A stretch of 64,000 nucleotides of DNA from JAHBTB01 sp964451255. GTDB taxonomy: Bacteria > Armatimonadota > Fimbriimonadia > Fimbriimonadales > Fimbriimonadaceae. The notes beneath the pieces are model-generated. The model had not been told where the DNA came from, made no database searches, and saw only the letters and a program-made list of their open reading frames with translations. The stretch covers positions 1-64,000 of the forward strand of contig CAYVHL010000004.1 of assembly GCA_964451255.1 (NCBI GenBank), read 5' to 3'. Both the position numbers and the translations under genes were made by a program. This document shows, piece by piece, positions 58,279-64,000 of the stretch (its first letter is position 1; the number at the start of each line of letters is the position of its first letter).

Positions 58279-58866
58279 ATGCGAACATACTTGCGAATCT
58301 TTGTCGCCACCGCCGTCTTCAGCTCGGCATTGGCAGCCAACGCCCTTGTGCTTCTCGACACAGGCAACACGTCCTTGTCTTCGGGTGATTCCGTTCAGAA
58401 CAACCGCTTGTTTAGAAGCGGCACTCCGACTGATTGGTACAACAGCCCCGTATATCCGGGCGAATCGGCGGTCGGCAATGTGCACTACAAGACCTATAAC
58501 GTGGCCGTCGGGCTGAACAACTATGTGCAGGTCTCGACCGACGATCCAAACAGCTTGATCTTTGTCTCTGTTTATCAAACCGCATATAATCCATCGAGCA
58601 AGTCGACGAACTATCTCGGTGATGCCGGAATCAGTGGAAACGACTTTGGAAACCCGCATAGTTTCCAGGTGTTGGCTGCGCTGAACAGTCACATCCAAGT
58701 CGTCGTCAATGAAATCTCTTTGAACCAAGGTGTCGGCTCGCCATACCAAGTCTTGGTCGAAGGGTTCTCCGACTCTGAATATAACGAGGCCGTTCCCGAG
58801 CCGTTCACCCTGGCAGGCCTCTCCCTCGTCGGGCTCGCCGCCCTGCGACGTCGCCGCTCCGCGTAA
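58279..58866 (+). CDS. PEP-CTERM sorted exported protein
   Basis: The protein has 195 residues from ATG 58279, which has AGGA six bases upstream. Signal peptide to about ALAANA. The C-terminus VPEPFTLAGLSLVGLAALRRRRSA is a PEP-CTERM tripartite tail (motif, helix, Arg cluster), recognised by exosortase for sorting to the surface or biofilm matrix. The middle is Ser/Asn/Thr-rich with no known domain. No exosortase gene is in the window. Confidence 0.88.
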   Translation: MRTYLRIFVATAVFSSALAANALVLLDTGNTSLSSGDSVQNNRLFRSGTPTDWYNSPVYPGESAVGNVHYKTYNVAVGLNNYVQVSTDDPNSLIFVSVYQTAYNPSSKSTNYLGDAGISGNDFGNPHSFQVLAALNSHIQVVVNEISLNQGVGSPYQVLVEGFSDSEYNEAVPEPFTLAGLSLVGLAALRRRRSA

Positions 58867-58885
58867 GTAGGACCGCAAGGTGCTT

Positions 58886-58916
58886 GATTCCCTGCGCATA
58901 TGGTGCGCAGGGAATC
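58886..58916. terminator. Terminator between PEP-CTERM gene and prfA
   Basis: GATTCCCTGCGCA, loop TATGG, TGCGCAGGGAATC: 13 perfect pairs followed by ATGTCGTTTT. It lies between two convergent genes and can serve both. Confidence 0.75.
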
Positions 58917-58963
58917 ATGTCGTTTTCTAGCCAGAGCCTCGCGAGCTAGTTCCTACCACGACA

Positions 58964-60049
58964 CTAACCGCCGCTGGCTGCGGCTTCGCCGGCCTCGGCG
59001 AGAAGACGGGCCTGGTGCTCCTGCACCAAGGCGTCGATCATCTTCTGCAGATCCCCGTCCATGAATCCGTTGATGTCGAAGACGTCCATGCCGATGCGAT
59101 GGTCGGTCACCCGGTTTTGGACGAAGTGGTAGGTGCGGATTTTCTCGGACCGGTCGCCCGAGCCGATCTGGCCCTTACGAAGCTCACCCCGCTCCTTGGC
59201 CAACCGTTCTTGCTCGGCCTCATAGAGTTTGGCCTTCAAGACGGACAGCGCACGCAACTTGTTTTGTTGTTGTGACCGCTCGTCTTGGCACGTCACGACG
59301 ATGCCTGACGGCTTGTGGATGATACGGATCGCCGTCTCGTTCTTCTGCATGTGCTGGCCACCGGCAGAAGACGACCGAAATGTGGAGATCTCCAGGTCTT
59401 TCTCATTGACCTCGACATCCACGTCTTCCACTTCGGGCATGACGGCCACAGTCGCCGTCGAGGTGTGGAGCCTGCCACTGCTCTCGGTCGCGGGCACCCG
59501 CTGGACGCGGTGGACGCCGCTTTCATGCTTGAGTTGGCTGTAGGCGCCTAAGGCGTCGATGGTAAAGCAGACGTACGAGGCTCCACCGATCCCGCTCTCT
59601 TCCAAGTCGAGGATCTCGTACTTCCACCTTCGCCTCTCTGCGTAGCGGGTGTACATGCGGAAGAGCTCCATGGCAAAGAGCGCCGCCTCGTCGCCCCCGG
59701 CCGCGCTCCGGATCTCCATGATCACGCTTTTGTCGTCGTTGGGGTCCTTGGGCAGGAGCATGACCTTCAACGCTTCTTCGTGGCGGTTGATCTGTGCCTT
59801 GAGCTTGTCGACCTCCTCTTGGGCGGCGTTCTTGATATCAGGGTCGGGATCGCCGAGAAGGCCTTCGGACTCGGCCAGTTCCTTTATCGCCCTCTTATAG
59901 GAGCGGATCTCCTCGACCAGGTCTGCGAGATCTGCCCGGGCCTTTCCCAGGCGTTGCATGTCCGAAGGGCGGCTGCCCAGGTCGGGGTCTTGCAACTGCC
60001 GTTCGATCTCCTCGAACCGCTCTTCGATCTCGTCCAGACGCTCCAACAT
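58964..60049 (-). CDS. prfA: Peptide chain release factor 1
   Basis: Reads UAA and UAG stop codons. GGQ is in SSSAGGQHMQKNETA (about 230), and the codon-recognition region RVPATESSGRLHTSTATVAVMPE contains PAT. It is 361 residues from ATG 60049; the frame is open 130 codons upstream without similarity. The usual neighbour prmC is not next to it. Confidence 0.97.
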   Translation of the reverse strand: MLERLDEIEERFEEIERQLQDPDLGSRPSDMQRLGKARADLADLVEEIRSYKRAIKELAESEGLLGDPDPDIKNAAQEEVDKLKAQINRHEEALKVMLLPKDPNDDKSVIMEIRSAAGGDEAALFAMELFRMYTRYAERRRWKYEILDLEESGIGGASYVCFTIDALGAYSQLKHESGVHRVQRVPATESSGRLHTSTATVAVMPEVEDVDVEVNEKDLEISTFRSSSAGGQHMQKNETAIRIIHKPSGIVVTCQDERSQQQNKLRALSVLKAKLYEAEQERLAKERGELRKGQIGSGDRSEKIRTYHFVQNRVTDHRIGMDVFDINGFMDGDLQKMIDALVQEHQARLLAEAGEAAASGG

Positions 60050-60123
60050 GGGCGCGGGGAGTGTACCGGCGGGCTTGGGAGGGTGGTCGGAGCAGAAGTC
60101 CTCTGGAGGGATCCCGCCTAACG

Positions 60124-60825
60124 TCAGGCTCCCTTTGTCGCCTTTCTTGGCCGGGCTTCGCGCCCCCGCCATGCCGACCGTAGTCCCAACCCGAGTGCGA
60201 CCACCGCGCAGGTCGCCCAACCAAGTGCCCATACGATCGCGGGGACAAGGGTCTGTCCCTGGAGGATTTTCGCGTCCGACATCGCCTCGGTGGACACGGA
60301 CAGGTTCAAGAGGACCGCCAAGGCCTGTAAGGCGGTCAACCCCAATTGCAGACCCAAGAACCGGGCGACGAAGACGGAGGCGTCGCCACGGCTGAACTTC
60401 GCCCCGAGGATGCAAAGCGACGCCCAGATGACGCCCCACACGAAGCCGACCACGTCGCCCCGCACCAAAAGCACCAGGGAGCTTGCCAAAACCCAGCCCA
60501 GTGTGCCCAGGACACGCCGAGATGACTTCTCGTCGCGGGAAAACGCGATGATCGCCCCTCCGACGACCGCGCTGCCCACATAACCAGCGCTTGCCACGAC
60601 CAGCATCAACCCGCCGCGCACCGGTGTCACGCCGCTGCCGTCAGCGCTGACCAGGATGTGCTCCGGGACCCCGCCCGTGAGCAGGGCGGCGATGGCGTGG
60701 CAGAGTTCGTGGACGTGGGTGTTGAAGAGGGTCAGGGGATAGAGGACGAGCCGCAGTTCTGGGATCATCCACAGGGCCACCGAAGCGACCCCGGCCCCGA
60801 CCAGCAGCCATTGGTCTCGTCTCAT
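60124..60825 (-). CDS. M50-like membrane metalloprotease
   Basis: The protein has 233 residues, with about six membrane helices. HVHELCHAIAALLTGG has the HExxH zinc motif in a helix. The later Asp ligand could be in GFVWG.. or RGDASVF; it was not placed. Similar to the peptidase M50B-like family. It may be a site-2-type or maintenance protease. ATG 60825. Confidence 0.78.
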   Translation of the reverse strand: MRRDQWLLVGAGVASVALWMIPELRLVLYPLTLFNTHVHELCHAIAALLTGGVPEHILVSADGSGVTPVRGGLMLVVASAGYVGSAVVGGAIIAFSRDEKSSRRVLGTLGWVLASSLVLLVRGDVVGFVWGVIWASLCILGAKFSRGDASVFVARFLGLQLGLTALQALAVLLNLSVSTEAMSDAKILQGQTLVPAIVWALGWATCAVVALGLGLRSAWRGREARPRKATKGA

Positions 60826-60908
60826 CTGTTCCTGATCTTCCTTACGCCCAAGCCAGCTCGAGGTTCAAACCTCACAAAAACCTAAAGTCAATTGCAAGGT
60901 CTGGGGGC

Positions 60909-60935
60909 TAACCGGGAAGGAACTGGGCCCGATAA
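60909..60935 (+). promoter_or_regulatory. Possible FliA (sigma-28) type promoter
   Basis: TAAC, 15 bases, CCCGATAA compares with TAAA-N15-GCCGATAA. It ends only 10 bases before the flgF ATG, which would give a leader of about four bases. Confidence 0.35.
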
Positions 60936-60945
60936 ACATACCAGG

Positions 60946-61677
60946 ATGCAAAGGGGTCTTTACACAGCCGGCACGGGGATGGCCACCGCCACCAAGTGGA
61001 TGGACGTGATCGCGAACAACCTCGCGAACGCCAACACGACCGGCTTCAAGAAAGACGTCATGGTGTTCAACGACGGCCTGGACAAGGCCATGCGAAGACT
61101 CTCTCCTAACGGCGCGGGCCTAGGCAACGTCGGCGTCGGGCCCGTATCCAAGGGCGTCTACACGGAATGGACCGCCGGAAGCCTGCAGACGACCGGGAAC
61201 CCCTTCGACTTCGCCGTCGGCACTTCCGACGGATTGTTCGGCTACCAGGGTATCGACGGTGTCCAATACACGAGAGACGGCGCGTTTTCGCGCAACGACC
61301 AAGGCCAGCTCGTCACGAAGCGCGGGTTCCCCGTGCTCAGTCGTGACGGCGCGACGATCCAACTCCCAGACGGGGAGTTCGTCGTCGGCGAAGATGGAGA
61401 GATCCGGTCTGGCGGCAAGTCCGTCGGCACCATCGGCGTCTTCACCGGCGACTTCTACAAGAACGGCAGCGACCAATACTCCTGCGACAACGCCCAGTTG
61501 ATGGATCCGGGCCGGGTGAACATCCGGCAAAGGGCCATCGAGACTTCCAACGTCAACGCGGTCCAAGAAATGGTCGCGATGATCAAGCTCCAACGCGCCT
61601 TTGAGATGGCGTCTAAGAGCGCCCAGTCTGAAGACGAGGCAAACGAAAAGCTGATCCAAAGCCTCCAAAACCGCTGA
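60946..61677 (+). CDS. flgF: Flagellar basal-body rod protein FlgF
   Basis: Proximal rod protein of the flagellum. The protein has 243 residues from ATG 60946. MQRGLYTAGTGM and DVIANNLANANTTGFKKD are the rod-protein N-terminal motif; the C-terminal IETSNVNAVQEMVAMIKLQRAFEMASKSAQ pairs with it in a coiled coil. It precedes flgG, so it is read as FlgF, though FlgF and FlgG are similar. First gene of the rod/ring operon. Confidence 0.88.
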   Translation: MQRGLYTAGTGMATATKWMDVIANNLANANTTGFKKDVMVFNDGLDKAMRRLSPNGAGLGNVGVGPVSKGVYTEWTAGSLQTTGNPFDFAVGTSDGLFGYQGIDGVQYTRDGAFSRNDQGQLVTKRGFPVLSRDGATIQLPDGEFVVGEDGEIRSGGKSVGTIGVFTGDFYKNGSDQYSCDNAQLMDPGRVNIRQRAIETSNVNAVQEMVAMIKLQRAFEMASKSAQSEDEANEKLIQSLQNR

Positions 61678-61718
61678 GACAGACCGGACCTCCCCTAAGG
61701 ACAGGGGCGGGGGTCAGA

Positions 61719-61739
61719 GCGGGCCCAGAAGCGGCCCGC
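61719..61739. other. Hairpin between flgF and flgG
   Basis: GCGGGCC, loop CAGAAGC, GGCCCGC: seven GC pairs in the 124-base gap. It may adjust expression of the two genes. No T run. Confidence 0.4.
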
Positions 61740-61801
61740 CAAAGAGCGGCCAGGAAGGCGAGGACAAGACCTTAGAAAGATAAGAACGTGGTCCCCCGCC
61801 A

Positions 61802-62590
61802 ATGATGCGAGCACTAAACACCGCGGGCACAGGAATGATCGCCCAGCAAACGAATATGGACGTCATCGCCAACAACCTGGCGAACGTCAACACAACCGCC
61901 TTCAAATCCCAGAGGGCGGAGTTCCAAGACTTGATGTACCAGACATTCCGCGCCTCTGGCGCGAGGTCCGGTGGCGACACGGCACTCCCGGAGTCGGCGC
62001 AGATCGGCCTTGGGTCGCGCTTCGCGGCCTCGGCAACCAGCTTCGCCATCGGCTCGGTCACCAACTCTCCGAACCCCACCGACATGTTCATCAACGGTGA
62101 CGGGTTTTTCCAAGTCGAACTCCCGAACGGCCAACTGGCCTACACAAGGGACGGGACGTTCAAGATCGACAGCAACGGGACGTTTGTGACTGCCGACGGC
62201 TACAAGCTCAAGCCGGACGTGCAGCTCACGAACGGTTGGCGGTCCCTGACTATCTCTCCCAGCGGGGAAGTCTCGGCCATCCTGCCCGGCAACAACGATC
62301 CGACGACGATCGCCAACCTCACGGTCTGCACCTTCAGCAACCCGGCGGGATTGACCCGCGTCGGGCAAAACCTCTACCAGGCGGGCGGCGGTAGCGGGGA
62401 GGCGACGCCAGTCACTCCCGGACTCGACGGCAGCGGAACCATCCAGCAGTATGCCTACGAAGGTTCGAACGTGCAGGTCGTCGAGGAGATGGTCCGGATG
62501 ATCACCGCCCAGCGGGCTTACGAGATCAACTCCAAGGCGATCCAGAGCGCCGACGACATGCTCGGCATCCTTAACAATCTCAAGAGGTGA
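61802..62590 (+). CDS. flgG: Flagellar distal rod protein FlgG
   Basis: The protein has 262 residues from ATG 61802. MMRALNTAGTGMIAQQTNMDVIANNLANVNTTAFKSQRAEFQDLMYQ is the FlgG N-terminus, and YEGSNVQVVEEMVRMITAQRAYEINSKAIQSADDMLGILNNLKR its C-terminus. DGFFQVELPNGQLAYTRDGTFKID is the core. It forms the drive-shaft part of the rod. Confidence 0.96.
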   Translation: MMRALNTAGTGMIAQQTNMDVIANNLANVNTTAFKSQRAEFQDLMYQTFRASGARSGGDTALPESAQIGLGSRFAASATSFAIGSVTNSPNPTDMFINGDGFFQVELPNGQLAYTRDGTFKIDSNGTFVTADGYKLKPDVQLTNGWRSLTISPSGEVSAILPGNNDPTTIANLTVCTFSNPAGLTRVGQNLYQAGGGSGEATPVTPGLDGSGTIQQYAYEGSNVQVVEEMVRMITAQRAYEINSKAIQSADDMLGILNNLKR

Positions 62591-62599
62591 ACCTAGACC

Positions 62600-63844
62600 A
62601 TGACTTCTGCGATTCTCTTGATGGTGGCGACCCAGGTCTCGGTCGGCGTGAAGATCGACGGAGAAGGGTACTTGCGCTTTGCCCGCGACGGGCGCCCGGT
62701 CTATTCCAAGACGGCGGAACTCGTGGTCAAGGACGGCCACGTGGCCAGCACATTAGGGCCGTATCTCGTGCCAGAAACGCGTGTCGAAGGAGATCCTGAC
62801 GCCCTCCGTGTCACCCTCGACGGCACTCTCTATGCCCACTACCAAAAGGGCGAGGTCAAGATCGGAAGAATCGTCCTCGTCCAGTTTGGCGCGGACGTCC
62901 GGCCGATCGTGAGCGAAGGATTTCTGATCTGCTCAGGCAAGGGGACAGTCGGCGATCCTGGCTCAGGGCTGTTGGGCGTGGTGCGGACGGTCATGCCGGA
63001 CGTGAAAGCCGTCCAACCCCCTTCAGGCCCCGAGCCCGAGAGCGGCCAAGAAGAGGTCAAGGTCTACGGTCTTGAGTCGATCGCTTCCGAGCCTGCGAAG
63101 CCTGACCACTCCACGGCTGAACCCGGAAGCCAAAGCTTCCTCAAGGCCGGTGGCGTCAAAGTCACGCTCAACACCGACGCCATGGTCGACGGCGACACCG
63201 TCTTGCTCGGTGACGTCGCGACGATATCAGCGAACGCGGCGTTTGCGCCCAAGTTCGCAGCGGTCGAGGTCGGGAGCACCCCGACAATCGGCATCACCGC
63301 CAACTTCGCCCGATCCGCCATTGAAAGGGCACTTGAGCGAGCCGGGGTGTCTCGGGAGAACATCGAAATCCTCGGCGCAGGATACGTCAAGGTCGTCAGG
63401 GCCTATCAACAGATCGACCAGAGCCGGTTCATCCAGGCCGCAGTCGAACTGAGCAAACCACAGCTCGGCGAGTACGTCAAACCGGCTTACGTGTCCACCA
63501 CGCCGCCGCCGCTCAAAGCCCCCAACGGCAAGGTGACGTTCCAACTTGAGAGCCTCAAGGCGGCAGGGCTGCAAGCCCAGTGCATCGTCGACGCCTTCGT
63601 GGACGGGCAGAAGATCAATTCCCGGACGATCGCCTTGAAGATCGAGTCACCGGTCGTGGACGCAGTCCATCCCGGCTCGGTCGTGACGGTGCGCATTCTC
63701 AAGAACGGCATCAGGGTCGAGACGAAGGGCACTGTGCGGAGCGTCGACCGGAGCACGGGTCAAGTAGCAGTCGAAATCGAAAGATCCCGTGCGATGGTCT
63801 ATGGTTCCGTGCTCAAGGACGGCGTCGTGGAGGTGAAGTCGTGA
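62600..63844 (+). CDS. flgA: FlgA-like flagellar P-ring assembly chaperone with long N-terminal region
   Basis: The protein has 414 residues from ATG 62600. From about residue 185 the SAF-type FlgA domain is visible: VKVTLNTDAMVDGDTVLLGDVATIS, then PVVDAVHPGSVVTVRILKNGIRVETKGTVRSVDRSTGQVAVEI and SRAMVYGSVLKDGVVEV. The first 180 residues (hydrophobic start, VGVKIDGEGYLRFARDG, IVLVQFGADVRPIVSEG) are not usual for FlgA and look flagellin/FlgG-like in part (GEGYLRF). Overlaps flgH start (GTGA). Confidence 0.85.
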   Translation: MTSAILLMVATQVSVGVKIDGEGYLRFARDGRPVYSKTAELVVKDGHVASTLGPYLVPETRVEGDPDALRVTLDGTLYAHYQKGEVKIGRIVLVQFGADVRPIVSEGFLICSGKGTVGDPGSGLLGVVRTVMPDVKAVQPPSGPEPESGQEEVKVYGLESIASEPAKPDHSTAEPGSQSFLKAGGVKVTLNTDAMVDGDTVLLGDVATISANAAFAPKFAAVEVGSTPTIGITANFARSAIERALERAGVSRENIEILGAGYVKVVRAYQQIDQSRFIQAAVELSKPQLGEYVKPAYVSTTPPPLKAPNGKVTFQLESLKAAGLQAQCIVDAFVDGQKINSRTIALKIESPVVDAVHPGSVVTVRILKNGIRVETKGTVRSVDRSTGQVAVEIERSRAMVYGSVLKDGVVEVKS

Positions 63845-64000
63845 GGATGACCGCCTTACTGGCCGCCCTGCTCTTGACCGCCTTGGTCTTTGGGCAGACC
63901 GACTCCAAGGTGAACGCTGGCTCCCTCTACGGCGACCATCCCAAGAACCCCTATATCGACCAAGTTGCCCGGGATAAGGGAGACATCCTCATGGTGGTGA
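63841..64000 (+). CDS. flgH: Flagellar L-ring protein FlgH (5' part)
   Basis: Open to the window end; 53 codons are visible from GTG 63841 (ATG 63847 is alternative). A signal peptide (TALLAALLLTALVFG) is followed by GSLYGDHPKNPYIDQVARDKGDILMVV, the FlgH N-terminal motif. L-ring proteins sit in the outer membrane, which supports a diderm cell. Confidence 0.85.
   Translation, partial: MRMTALLAALLLTALVFGQTDSKVNAGSLYGDHPKNPYIDQVARDKGDILMVV

Noticed and set aside
60860..60873. GAGGTTCAAACCTC resembling a tRNA T-arm
   Set aside because: No acceptor, D or anticodon arms can be built around it; it is just a short inverted repeat in a divergent promoter region.

Overview
The window looks like chromosome from a GC-rich, flagellated, diderm bacterium, most probably Armatimonadota (Fimbriimonadia-like). 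This placement is an inference from several things seen together: type IV pilin-like secreted proteins of the kind repeated many times in that phylum, a PEP-CTERM exported protein, zinc-type S14 and L36, FlgH (an L-ring protein, so an outer membrane), an ANTAR response regulator, and wide use of GTG/TTG starts with ATGA/GTGA stop-start overlaps. No rRNA, tRNA, CRISPR array or prophage was recognised.

Layout. 1-11 kb is accessory and patchy, with lower-GC stretches: a C18 tract before a cysteine-rich secreted protein, a pilin-like protein, two small 4-TM proteins, an orphan DNA methyltransferase, a candidate small RNA, two anchored exported proteins, an orphan SdhA/FrdA-type flavoprotein with a one-cluster ferredoxin, a lipoprotein, an M23 peptidase, two tiny secreted peptides, and a VKOR-thioredoxin gene whose first helix is out of frame. 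11.3-15.3 kb (minus) is the alpha ribosomal operon: rpmJ-rpsM-rpsK-rpoA-rplQ-truA-rplM-rpsI. 15.4-20.4 kb holds tag, a GapN-like dehydrogenase, an orphan HNH-nuclease N-domain, a thioredoxin lipoprotein, an SPL-type radical SAM protein and rbsK.

20.4-35.0 kb (plus) is the most unusual part. A LacI regulator sits beside three GACCAA-N4-TTGGTC operators and is followed by a pseudopilin, a small membrane protein, two ABC exporter half-transporters, an HlyD-like adaptor, an ADP-ribosylglycohydrolase with a concanavalin-like tail, a GH127-type glycosidase, a CitD-CitE fusion, CitF and a serine beta-lactamase-fold hydrolase. From the second ABC gene onward every junction overlaps. No citrate lyase maturation gene is present, and the CitD-like part lacks the expected acceptor serine.

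35.1-41.0 kb (minus) is the spc block: rpsZ-rpsH-rplF-rplR-rpsE-rpmD-rplO-secY-adk-map-infA. Its last gene, infA, and the first gene of the alpha block, rpmJ, are normally neighbours. Here they are about 20 kb apart with the order and strand kept, which suggests an insertion. 41-49 kb is mixed metabolism: TPR protein, isochorismatase-like hydrolase, FAD oxidoreductase, NanE-NanK fusion, type 4 UDG, HIT protein, REC-ANTAR regulator and fumarylacetoacetase. 49 kb has a decayed REP-associated transposase between inverted REP hairpins. 49.7-60.8 kb has M42 aminopeptidase, tmk, a glcD-glcE-acyl-CoA dehydrogenase operon, plsC, a subtilase-like protease with Glu in place of the usual His, a PEP-CTERM protein, prfA and an M50-like protease. 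60.9 kb to the end is the flagellar rod/ring operon flgF-flgG-flgA-flgH, with flgH cut by the window edge.
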